Shown piece after piece: positions 11,701 to 21,570 of a DNA stretch of 64,000 bases. The DNA is from Marisa cornuarietis. Taxonomy: Eukaryota > Mollusca > Gastropoda > Architaenioglossa > Ampullariidae. Position 1 is the stretch's first letter. Every line of letters begins with the position of its first letter. Both the position numbers and the translations under genes were made by a program. The notes beneath the pieces are model-generated. The model did not search any database and was not told where the DNA came from. It was given only the letters and a program-made list of their open reading frames with translations. The DNA lies in assembly GCA_004794655.1 (NCBI GenBank), contig SMMW01000001.1, forward strand, positions 2,108,001 through 2,172,000. Reading direction: 5' to 3'.

Positions 11701-14700
11701 TGTCTTCTCTCTTAGTCTTGACATCTTCTTTCTTTTCCTTATCGATTTTTGCAGGTTCTTCTTTCTGAGCCTTTTCTCGGCGTGGAGTAGAACGACGGAC
11801 AATGTCAGTGTCAGATTCATCAACAGGAGTGGACTCTCCAACATCTTCTGTCTCTTCTGATCGTGACCCTTCCTCACTCTTTATCTTTGGCTTTTCCTTC
11901 TCTTCATCTTTGCTCTGTAAGCAAGATAGTAGAATATATCTTGATAACCCTTCTCTTGTACACGTAATATCAGATTTGCCTTTACCTCAAACGGGTTCAA
12001 ATAATAAGTAATCATGGTCTTTAAACCTACTGCACACAACTTCGCCACATCTCACATTTGGTTTCTAGTGGATTTATCCCACTGCCCTTGTTCCACATTG
12101 CTGTTAAGGGCTGACAATCAACAAGTTACAGCTGATGGATGACTAGGGAAACATACCTTATCATCCTTAACAGTAGTTTTTTCTGTACGTGGTGATCGGG
12201 GGGATGGTTCTTTGTCTCGACCTCTAAAAGTTAATATGCTACGACTTGAGCTTTGGCGGCTTCGTCCTGGCCGACTAATTGTGCCCATTGTGCTGCCCAA
12301 CTTTCGATAAAAATCTTCAAAAGCATGCAGATACCTAAAAAAAGACACATTTAAATATATACCAAAGAATGCTCATACAGTTCTCTTTAAGAAATATTTT
12401 GATATGAGTACTGTAGCTCTTTGTTATTTAAATGCTAATACCTCGCTACTATAATTATACTAGACTTTACTTAAAAAACAGAAACAAAATGAAATGCATA
12501 AGTCTCACACATAAGCCATTACTCAAAGAACCTCATGTTAACATTATGTTGAATATAACTATTTTATTATTTATTATTATTACTTTGAATTAAAACAGAA
12601 TGTTAAATACAAGAACTAACTTTTTGTAAGCATTTTTTATTTGATGAGATGCAGTGTTGGAAGGTGGAAGACCCATTTTTGAATAAACAAGTCTCCATTT
12701 CATTTGATTTGTAACCTGAAACAATCGAACCGTTTTATTTTATACATAACATATACAAAACTAGTATTATCACCGAGAAATTCTGAACACTAAAATAATA
12801 AATAACAGCAGATCAATAAAGAATAAGGATTTCTAAATGAAAATAATTACTTATGTTTCAAAAATCTATAATTAGCAAACTAGTTAGAATTATGGAAAAT
12901 GTAAAGGAAAATACCTTATTATAACCACCTATAGCCTGCACTACCCGAAAAAGGCGGTAAAGATTCAAGTCTTTGTTTCCAATACAAGGACCCTTGTTGA
13001 TAGGAGTACCTGCAAAAGTGTAGTCAATGATAAGTACACACACTTGCATACATACCTCACGCACTTGTCATAAAAATGTAGATCAGCAGGACAAGAGCTA
13101 AAAGAAAGCAAAATAGTGACAGCCTATGAGGGTTGAACTTTCAATATTTCAATTATGGACTTACTTCTGTCATCCATAAACTTGTACAACTGAGCAACAA
13201 ACAGATCCTTCTGTTCACTAGGTTCATTATCATCTGATGACTGAAAAAAAGCAATATTGCTTTAAAATAAAAATCACACACACAGCTATGCTAAAACACA
13301 TAACTAAAAACTCTGTCGATTATAGAATATCATAAGCATCATTAATGACTCTAAAATGTGATCCTCGCATATGAATGTTTATACAAATGTAAAAATCAAA
13401 GGTAAGAGTTCCATGTTCTAAGGGCTGCTGCTGCTGGTGTGATGTTTCCAAATACTCTTATGTAATTATTTATTTTATTTTCCTCTTTATCTTTTCTCTC
13501 CAGCATGTGAAGGACTTTAATTTGGCAATTACTGTAATTTTATTACAATAAATGATTAATACTCACATCATCATCACCCCCTTCATCTTCATCCTCTGAT
13601 CCTAAAAGTTCCTGTTTTTTCCAGTTTGGTGGCAGTTCATGATTGTCATAGTACAGCAGTGCCTTCTCAAAAGCTGAAAAAAAAAAAAACAACAAAAATG
13701 TTTTAACACTATTCCCTACGATATAAAAAAAAAGTGAATACCTTCTTAAGGTCCTGTGAATCTAACACAATGCTGATCAACCAAATATTGTGTATTTCTA
13801 GTAACTTCCTGCTTTAATAATAAAACACGAAGTGAAGGTCTGCTAATCATCAGAAATTTGATACAACACTAGCAATTTATCAAACTCACCTGCTTTCATA
13901 TTTTTGTCTTCATTTTTGATAGCAATTTCTCTTGAAAATTCTTTTAATTCCTTCCTGGAAGCATACATGCTGAAAACAGGAAAACAAGAAAACAAAATTC
14001 AGAACTTTGTTAAAACACATGAAAAGCTAGAAAATAAAACTCTTTGATGACAAAGAATTGAATTTTAAATTTAAAAAAATGACTACAAGGATGAAATCTT
14101 TAAAAATAAAAAAAAAACAATATTAACACCATAGTGAAGTGGTTAAATACAGGCAAAATACTAGTCAAATAATTATAGACCCAAATAACATGATAATGTG
14201 CTAGCAATCAATAAAACAAATATAGAAAAAATTCATTCTTACAATTTGGCATCCCGAAAGGAGCGCACCAAAAGTTGATCACGTGGTTTCACATCCATAG
14301 GGTGAGCATCTGGCAGAACAACCAGCACTGGGCACTGGCCTCCTTTGCGCTTGTCAGTACACTCCATGCACATCACTTTTCCTACAAGTTCCTGGTATCG
14401 TCCTTTGTATGATGCACGTCTTGGGGTTTCTTCTTCAGAAGAACTCATTTCCTCTTCTGACTCAGATTCTTCTCTGAGAAATAAAGTTATTTGTTCATAA
14501 AATACAAATTGGTAAAGGATAATAAAGGACAACATTTCTACATTTAAACAGAAAAATCAAGATTGCTTCAATGGAAATCAAGTATGCTGATCACTGAGCT
14601 AAAGTGCACATCTGATCCCACGGGCTGCTGGTTGGGTTGTTTATTTTAATGGAACCTGCTTTCCAAGTAATAATATACACTATGGGGGTGAAGAGGGAGG

Positions 14701-17676
14701 AATCAAAAGAAGGTAGACCATTTTGCTAAATAAAACTTTTCTTAAAAATATTGAGAAGTTTAGAAAGTTGGTGCTTGTTTAAGTGTGTTAAGTTACTAAA
14801 GCACCCTTTTCTTAAACTGTGTCAGAAACCTTCTGAAAGGAATATTTCACCTTGGGGGAAACAGAAACTCACAATACATCTTCTTATAGTTAAACAGATC
14901 AACTCAAGTTTTAACAAAAGATGTAACAAAACTATCACTAGCAAGTGATCATTCAGCTTTAAAACTTCAAAATTTGATACTGTTAATATTTGGTCTTAAG
15001 AGGCCATAACACTGCCCCTTCTATTAAAACTGAACACAACTGTATTTTACCCTGGCTTAGTTCTTCTTGATTTTTTATTCTGCAAAACTGGAGTACCAAA
15101 GTGTTCAGGGTGTGACAAAGGAAGATTGTCAAGTGTCTGCAAAATTCAAGAAGAATTTAAGAATCTATAATCAGGCTGTCTTGCAAGCTCCAACAAACAG
15201 CTTTAACCAAAATATGTAGCTATTAAAAAAATAATAAAACTGTTGGTGAAACAAAATCTGTATTGTTATTGAAACACAGAAAACTAAAATTAGGGAATCG
15301 TCTCCAAGTACCTCACTCTCCATAAAATGTTTCTCTCCTTTTAGGCAAAGCTGAGTTCTGCGTAGTGTGCGCTCATCGCCATCATCAAACACTGAAAGTA
15401 GGTGATCAGAGGTCAGATTAACTCCCTCATGTCCATCATGAATCTTTCTAAAATATACCATTTGCCAAGATTTACAAATTTTTGTTTCATTTCAGTTCTT
15501 TTTATCCCTTTTTCTAGCTTTTCTGACAAGGTAGTCAATAAACTTCTGGGCTAATTTTTCAAGGGTTTTAAATGACTGGACATATTAAGCCCATGTTGAA
15601 GACATCATCAAAACCTCCAATAAAGCAAAGGAGCTGTCTGCCCAAGACATCTTAGCAAAATGATTTCAAAGGATACTTACCAACAGTGTATGTGCTGCAG
15701 TCTGTGATTTTGTTGATGACCCCTTCAGCTTGTTGACCACTGTCTGGAAGCTTCACCTCTACTGTACTTCCAACCTGTCAAAATTAATAATTGTAAAACT
15801 TGCTAACACTTAGGTCACAGCCTTTAAAATTATTAAATCTATTGTGTGCAAGATGTGCAAATAGCTAATACATTTCACATCCCAAAAAGCCCATCTATCA
15901 TCATCACTAAAAACATCTAAGACAACCTTTCTGTGTATTGGAAACAATTCTACACTAGAAATGGAAACTGGCCACTTTACTCTTAAGAAAATCACAAAGG
16001 ACCTTCAGAAAAAAAACAAATATCAAAAAATTATCAGCTACATATGACTGCACAAAACAGACAACACTTGGAGCAAGATGACAGTTAAATTTCACAAATT
16101 TAAAATTGGCTAACGGTACACTAGCCTTCCACCTATAATGCTCTTTATTGAATTAGAATGCTAGTTCATGGAGAAAATATAGTCAACTCAAGACATCTGA
16201 GACCCTACTTCTGAAGATCACTGACTTATGAGTTACTGTAAATTAATTTAATAACTAATACAAATATACACACTTAATTCATTATCATAAATGCCCTTTA
16301 TACATTTGTTCTTTGATCTGTTTATATAAGCAACATTTCAGTCAGCATCTATATACTTAATATCACCGAATCCATAAAAGAATTTGGTATCTTATAATGA
16401 TGCTACTCTCAAACAAGTCAGCTGTCATCAAAATGGATTTTCATGTTGCTTGGAGAAATGCATTTTACTCTACTGAGGGAATTTAAAGGATTTATAAGAA
16501 ATGTTTTGATGAACAGGGTTTTTAGGGGTCATGTTAACGAATTAGCATCTATATACTTAATATCACCGAATCCATAAAAGAATTTGGTATCTTGCAATGG
16601 TGCTACTCTCAAACAAGTCAGCTGTCATCAAAATGGATTTTCATTTTGCTTGGAGAAATGCATTTTACTCTACTGAGAGAATTTAAAGGATTTATAATAT
16701 AAGAAATGATTTGATGAACAGGGTTTTTAGGGGTCATGTTAACGAATTTTCTTCTGACAAACATTACATATGGGGTACAAACCTTAACTAAATGTCTAAA
16801 TATTAATTCAGTCAGGTTTACAAGCATTTGGTAGAACCAGAACTAAACATTCTGAATACTGTTCTTTGAACTTGTTAGTACACGTTTGACACATCACACC
16901 TTGCCTACAAGCTCTCACACATGCATATGCACGCACCCCCTACCTTCAAAGGTCCTGTAATGTTTTCATCTGTTACAACTACGGACACCTGGGTGTCTTT
17001 CAGTATAATCTGAAAATATAAGTAAACTAATGGTTAATAAAAGACTCTTAAAACATAATCTATTAAATATCTGTTTCTATCTGGCCTACAGTTGGATTTA
17101 TAATTGTACTGTCTGGGGATATGTTATTTAGTATGTATCTTCACTAGCATATTTTTTTTTATCTAATTCTATCAGCCCTCTTTTACTTGTATGATTAAAA
17201 CTGTTTGCTCTCTCTCCCACCCATTTTACTAACAAACTTTATCTACAAACTATTACATTTTTATGACAATAAATTAAAATGCATTTGCAGAAATAATATC
17301 ATCCCTTTATCCATAGGAAGAAATAGCCACCTATCTATATTTTACTTTTGTCTTTCAAACTACATGACAATAACGATCTATAGATACATCAATCAGAATC
17401 CAAATTAGTTTATACCTCAGCTGAAACATTAGGATATTAACTTCCTGAGTATCTATAAATGACTCTTAGGGTAACTACCATACTTCCTTCATCCACATGC
17501 TTATAATTACAGAATACAAACAAAATGTTCATCATGGTGGGTTTTTCCTTAGTCGTGCAACTCACCTTACACTTCACTGACTTGACAAGTTTTTTAACCT
17601 TTGCCTCACAAAATGCACCTCTGTACTTGGCACTAACATCTGTGCCAATAGGTAAAAAAGCTGGCTCGAATGATGC
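5286..17676 (-). CDS. ARID4: ARID4A/ARID4B orthologue (AT-rich interaction domain protein 4), 22 coding exons, start exon not found
   Basis: ARID4 proteins are nuclear chromatin-binding subunits of the SIN3-HDAC corepressor complex. Coding exons, 5' to 3' on the minus strand: 17676-17566, 17009-16944, 15774-15681, 15391-15312, 15136-15051, 14473-14243, 13969-13890, 13673-13567, 13240-13165, 13009-12915, 12715-12621, 12334-12157, 11914-11423, 11219-10978, 10628-10493, 10255-10188, 9993-9894, 9697-9484, 9192-9124, 8763-6514, 5753-5610, 5443-5286. They total 5172 nt (1723 residues plus stop), and every junction keeps phase. Human ARID4A and ARID4B are about 1260-1310 residues, so this one is longer, mainly in a 750-codon exon. 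The order Tudor, RBB1NT, ARID, chromobarrel, C-terminal basic helix is exactly that of ARID4. Invertebrates usually have one ARID4, so A versus B cannot be assigned. The first exon, presumably carrying Met and few residues, is not identified. Confidence 0.93.
6514..8763 (-). other. ARID4: ARID4 exon 20: 750-codon disordered exon
   Basis: One 2250-bp exon. The N-terminal third is acidic ([12 protein letters not shown], then many Glu/Asp). A middle part holds [20 protein letters not shown], which looks like a short conserved motif. A lysine-rich stretch follows ([18 protein letters not shown]). The C-terminal part has [27 protein letters not shown] and [20 protein letters not shown]. The last two parallel vertebrate ARID4 ([25 protein letters not shown]), which anchors this exon to the family. 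It then reads [17 protein letters not shown], nuclear-localisation-like. The acceptor at 8764 and donor GTAAGT at 6513 are good. Most of the extra length relative to vertebrates is here. Confidence 0.9.
9124..9697 (-). other. ARID4: ARID4 exons 18-19: basic, Ser/Thr-rich linker
   Basis: Exons 9697-9484 (about 71 codons) and 9192-9124 (23 codons) encode a basic serine/threonine/proline-rich linker, for example [40 protein letters not shown] and [19 protein letters not shown]. No domain is recognised. Several Ser/Thr-Pro motifs could be phosphorylated. Junction phases (0, 1, 1) fit both neighbours, which is the main support for these exons. Confidence 0.82.
9894..10628 (-). other. ARID4: ARID4 exons 15-17: chromobarrel (MRG/Tudor-knot) domain, with a GC donor
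   Basis: Exons 10628-10493, 10255-10188 and 9993-9894 encode about residues 678-779. The domain, about residues 698-760, is seen as [48 protein letters not shown] and RIVSVVD. It corresponds to the methyl-lysine-reader chromobarrel of ARID4. The first of these exons ends AAG followed by GCAAGT, so the intron starts with GC rather than GT. The only nearby GT would shift the frame. The GC donor has an otherwise perfect consensus, and phase is kept. Confidence 0.92.
10978..11914 (-). other. ARID4: ARID4 exons 13-14: highly charged Lys/Glu linker
   Basis: Exons 11914-11423 (164 codons) and 11219-10978 (80.7 codons) encode an extended Lys/Glu/Asp-rich linker between the ARID and chromobarrel domains. 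Examples are [18 protein letters not shown] and [21 protein letters not shown] cluster of Ser/Thr-Pro sites ([18 protein letters not shown]) lies near the start. Vertebrate ARID4 also has acidic/basic low-complexity sequence here, but the residues are not alignable. The region should be disordered or partly single-helical. The purine bias makes several other frames open; those are shadows. Confidence 0.88.
12157..13240 (-). other. ARID4: ARID4 exons 9-12: ARID DNA-binding domain
   Basis: Exons 13240-13165, 13009-12915, 12715-12621 and 12334-12157 encode about residues 286-433. The ARID fold spans roughly residues 295-390: [52 protein letters not shown], then [18 protein letters not shown]. 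These are the conserved helices and turn of the AT-rich interaction domain. The vertebrate RGTPINKRP motif reads RSTPINKGP here, with RS formed across an exon junction. A serine/arginine-rich tail ([12 protein letters not shown]) follows. Confidence 0.93.
13567..14473 (-). other. ARID4: ARID4 exons 6-8: acidic stretch and RBB1NT domain
   Basis: Exons 14473-14243, 13969-13890 and 13673-13567 encode about residues 146-285. A serine/glutamate-rich run ([14 protein letters not shown]) leads into the RBB1NT domain, shown by [27 protein letters not shown] and [13 protein letters not shown], then [17 protein letters not shown]. The block ends with the acidic [12 protein letters not shown]. Vertebrate ARID4 has the same acid-rich linkers before and after this domain. 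Junction phases are 2, 1 and 0. Confidence 0.9.
15051..17676 (-). other. ARID4: ARID4 exons 1-5 recognised: N-terminal Tudor module
   Basis: Exons 17676-17566, 17009-16944, 15774-15681, 15391-15312 and 15136-15051 encode assembled residues 1 to about 145. Signature stretches are [48 protein letters not shown] and [15 protein letters not shown], which match the ARID4 Tudor region almost residue for residue. [12 protein letters not shown] follows in the fifth exon. The first exon opens at [11 protein letters not shown], where vertebrate ARID4 begins MKA, so only a few residues are missing upstream. Intron 2 (15775-16943) contains a 200-bp tandem duplication. Confidence 0.93.
16344..16748. repeat. 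200-bp direct tandem duplication in an ARID4 intron
   Basis: Two adjacent copies, 16344-16543 and 16544-16748, both start AGCATCTATATACTTAATAT and end GTTAACGAATT. They differ by a few substitutions and a 5-bp insertion in copy 2. They match no element elsewhere in the window. This is a local tandem duplication and is non-coding. Confidence 0.9.
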
Positions 17677-19900
17677 CTGAAAAAGAAAAACTATCTAAAT
17701 CATTAAAAATATATTAACTCACACATTTTCTGCAAACGTTTGTAAATGAAACTAGACTATAAATAGGCCTACAATTTCTGTCTATGAGTGTTTTCAAATT
17801 AATGAAGATCCTTATAGTAAAAAAAAAAACAACTTTTTAATGATAGCAGTGAAAAGTCACTAAATTAAGTATAAATTATAATGCGAATAAGCAGTTTAAA
17901 AAATCAACAAAATAATAGTGAATATTCTGTCACAAGTGATGCTATAGATCTTCTTTTAGTTCCATGGCAACACCGCGTCTTCTTCCTGCCACAACGCTAG
18001 AAACGTTTATTCATTTTCATTAACTACAGCTGGTAGGAGCAGACGATATGCAATTACGTGTCACACAAGGCAAAAACCAAGACATCACAAAATCACTATG
18101 TATACAGAAGGTGACATAAGATTCCGACTTGTAAAAATAAAACCATACTAATGATGCCGACCACTAAACTGCCGGCGGTTTCAGAGTTCATTCTCCAATC
18201 CTAAGATCAGCTGAAATTCTCTGAGCGATGGCGCCTGAGAAACACAAGCAGAATGCTTTAGCGTGCCGATTTGTACTATGATACAATAAAGCATGATCAA
18301 TGAAAATGATGTATTTTGGTGTATATAATGCTACTGAATATGGAAAAATATGACCCGATTTTCACTAGAAGAACATCAAAATAGGCGGCTTTCGTTACAT
18401 GCATAGTCGAGGTTCTACCGTCCAAGCTGTGGGACGGCAAAAACATCTGACCGACCGTGAAAGACTATAGACCAAAAAACACATACCATCACAAATGTTT
18501 ACTGTTAGACACTTCCAAAATATTGTCGGGCCAACTATACTGCTAGTCGACGAATGATCATCTCGATCAAGCAAATATTTCAATCAACAAGTTCGTGGTC
18601 ACTCCTTCATTCTGAAACACAACCACGATGGAGAACAACAACTTGTCTGGAGGATGTGTAAATCTGATTGGCTGCAAATCACGTGGTTGCAAATGTTCTC
18701 TCTTCGATTGCGCCTCTCTCATGCACATCGTTGTGAGGAATGGCTGACCTTCCATAGATGTGTTAGGAAATTGTAATGATCGCCAAACCTTTTTCAAGGG
18801 TTGGTAAGAAATCTGCATTCCAGAACACGATAACTAGTTCAGCTGTTGATCGATGTGATTTATTTATTCAATTGTAGTTTCTGCTTAAGACCTTTTAAAA
18901 CTATTTCAACATTTTTTTTTTTAAATGAAGGTTACTACTTCCGGGGTTTTCAGCTCATTTGCAAATTGCCGCTAGGTGGAGCTATCTTTCGTGTAACGTA
19001 CACGAAAACGACACGGTACACACAGCGACTTCACGTAGGCATAGCTTTAAGAAGAGATAGAATCTTCAGATTATATAGCAAATAAAGGCTTATCTGTAAT
19101 ATATTTGCATGTCTCAAAATAAAATAAACTTAGGCTTTTGTATCGACTTGAAGATTTGTTGATATCAGACTTCATCATTGGTGTTACTCAAGCAATACTG
19201 TTCTTAGCTGTTATCCAGTGTGAAAGTTGTGATCGATGGGAGCCGAATCGACTTTGAATTTTTATGTGTATGACAGAAGTCATCGTTTAACAAACATAAA
19301 CTCATTTTATTTCATTTAGGGATTTATCAGATAAATCAGTCTAAACTATCGGTGATCTGTAGCACTTACACCATAAATCAGTTATGATCATTCTACCAGT
19401 TCGCTATCCTAGTATTACCGATTTCACCGCGGACGTCTATAGATAATACAAGTTCGTGATTTCACTTAAGTATTTTGGCATAATGCTTTGAAGTGTGCTT
19501 GGGAAGGGGCCCTTTCAAACACAATTTATTCTTGTTTGTATGCCTGCCAGAAGGTTGCTATGGCAGCATTGACATTTTAAATTTAGAAGTAACAACTTTT
19601 GAGAAAGTTAAAATTCATGACTTTGATTTTAGGCAGAGAGATGGAAATGAACATTTTGGGAACTGTTGATTGATTTTTTTTCTATATTTCGTACATGTAG
19701 TACATTTATGCAATGTTGATTTTGCCATATACCTTTGTGTGTGTGTGTGAGAGAGAGAGTCAATGTTGAGCCAAGGCATGCAAGTTAGTTGATGACTGCA
19801 ATTAGAAGGTAATTTATTATTATTTTTAAAGTTTTTAAAAGAGACATTGTCAGTTTTTATTAGAATTTTTCTTAATTTGTGGAAATGGATTCATAACACA
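17677..19900. other. ARID4: ARID4 upstream region (start exon and promoter expected here)
   Basis: The initiating exon and promoter of ARID4 must lie upstream of 17676 on the minus strand. Several short ATG-to-donor options exist, for example ATGTCACCTTCT before GTATAC near 18112-18123, which would join in phase. None has independent support, so I leave the start open. Around 18940-19060 the sequence is less AT-rich. It contains CCGCTAGGTGGAG at 18969-18981, which resembles a CTCF core motif but may be chance. No other gene is recognised. Confidence 0.4.
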
Positions 19901-20027
19901 GTCACAGCACTCTTCTTTTACTCCATTCAGTGTCAGCATGAGACAGATCATCCTTTACAATTTACCACCAGCATCACCAACCTTGAAATGCTCAGTTAGC
20001 ACGCATTTTGCAAGATCTTTCGGGGAC

Positions 20028-20540
20028 AGTCATTTCACCCCGCTCATATTGCCCCACAGCCTAAGTCAATTCATCCCAGGTATATCCATTTCGTTCATCC
20101 CAGGCCTGATCAGTGACGTCTTTGCATATAATAATAATAGGCAAAAAAAGTCAAAATGCAAGTTGGCAATAGAATTATGACAAATTCTTAAATTTAAAAG
20201 ATTGTTTAAAGAGAAAAATCATGCTTATTCGTCATTGTAAGATACTTAGCTGCATGCATATTGCCAAGTGGCTATATTTGTTGAGTAAAATGGTGGCTAA
20301 AGTTATTTGCATGGCTCTGTTCAAAATAGGCAGCTGAGCTCGTGTATCTATATTATTTGAACCCCACATTGCTCTTTTGGTAATATTTGATGTTAATAGC
20401 TACTTGTGTCATCAACTGTATCGATTTGTCTTTTGGGCATGGGACGATTTGCCTTAACGGTCTTGGGTCAAAATGGTTTTACCTCGGATAAAATGGACAT
20501 AGCTGGGACAAATTGACTTAGGTTGTGGGGTGAAATGATC
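20028..20540. mobile_element. Foldback-type element with imperfect inverted arms
   Basis: The left arm (about 20028-20105) is the approximate reverse complement of the right arm (about 20460-20540). CATTTCACCCC at 20031 pairs with GGGGTGAAATG at 20527-20537. CACAGCCTAAGTCAATT at 20055 pairs with the GACTTAGGTTGTG side near 20514-20526. Each arm is built of short related words (CATTTCACCCC, CAATTCATCCC, CATTTCGTTCATCCC). About 355 bp of unrelated AT-rich sequence lies between. No terminal duplication was found, and the outer ends are approximate. Confidence 0.6.
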
Positions 20541-20969
20541 GGTGACCGATCTCACACAAGAGAGAGATGGGAGATTAATCTTCTCACCAGTCAGTCAGAG
20601 GCCTGCACCAAACTTTGGAAGAGTGAAATAATAAAAGACGCAAAATGCATTTTTAACAAGAGAATGAAAAAAAACATTTCCAAAATCAGCATGTGTTTGA
20701 TACATAAAATTAATTTCTGTTGTTTATAAAGCATACATGTATGACATTTCAGAACACTTTCGGTGACTCTTTTTGATTTAACAAATGATAGATTAGTTAA
20801 CAGTTTAACTATTGATATAAATTTAGGTTAATTCGAGTTATTATTGTCCATATTACAGCTGACAGAAATTGCTGTGGTATGTGTAGTTCCCCAAAGAATA
20901 CATTTTATGGTTCAGCATCTCAGATAGCATTTATTACTATTGTGTCAGATGTTGCAATACAGTTTTAAT

Positions 20970-21570
20970 CCATGTATGGCATACCCCCAGAAGCACTAAA
21001 GGCAGACCAGAAACAACAGAAACAATTTTACAGCCCTTCTACACTAGATCTGGGAACAAGAGCTAGTCCCAACAGACTGAAAAGTAGGCCACCGGGTCAA
21101 GTTACCAAAAAGGAGACCTCACTCAGTGAAACAATTGGTGGGGTGATCATGCTACTGTCCATCCCCAAGTCCTGACAAGGGTAATACTAGAGAGACTGAA
21201 GAAAGCGCTAGACAAGAGACTGAGACCAGAACAAACATGGTTTCTCCAGGATAGGTCATGCATCGACCACATTGCAACCCTCTGTATCATGATTGAGCAG
21301 TCTATTATTGAATGGCAATCCTCCCTTCGTATAACTTTTGAGAAGGCCTTTGACAGTGTAGACAGGGTCGTTATCTGGAGGCTGATGAACCATTGTGGTA
21401 TTTCTCCTAAGTTCATAAACATTATCTAGGGATTGTACAAAGACTCGTCCTGCCAAGTTATCTGCAATGGCAAACTCACTAAACCTTTTGTAATGAAGAC
21501 TAGAGTAAGACAGTGTTGCATACTGTCGCCGAAATCTTCCTGATGGTCATAGACTTGAGGAGTAACAAGG
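20970..21570 (+). pseudogene. RTE-like LINE reverse transcriptase relic
   Basis: A decayed reverse-transcriptase fragment in shifting frames. YGIPPEALKA at the start is followed by a frame containing VIMLLSIPKS. The next stretch resembles LDKRLRPEQTWFLQDRSCID, then HIATLCIMIEQSIIEWQSSL, FEKAFDSVDRVVIWRLMNHC and KTRVRQCCILSP. The FEKAFDSVDR and RQGC..SP-type blocks are RT motifs of RTE/CR1-like non-LTR elements. Stops and frameshifts interrupt it, and the catalytic YADD region is absent. It is a dead, truncated insertion. Confidence 0.75.

Noticed and set aside
11647..11877. Alternative minus-strand Lys-rich frame within ARID4 exon 13
   Set aside because: Frame shadow of the purine-rich linker. 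Only the other frame joins both neighbouring exons in phase.
18969..18981. CTCF-like motif CCGCTAGGTGGAG
   Set aside because: A single near-consensus match is expected by chance at this length, so it is mentioned only as context.
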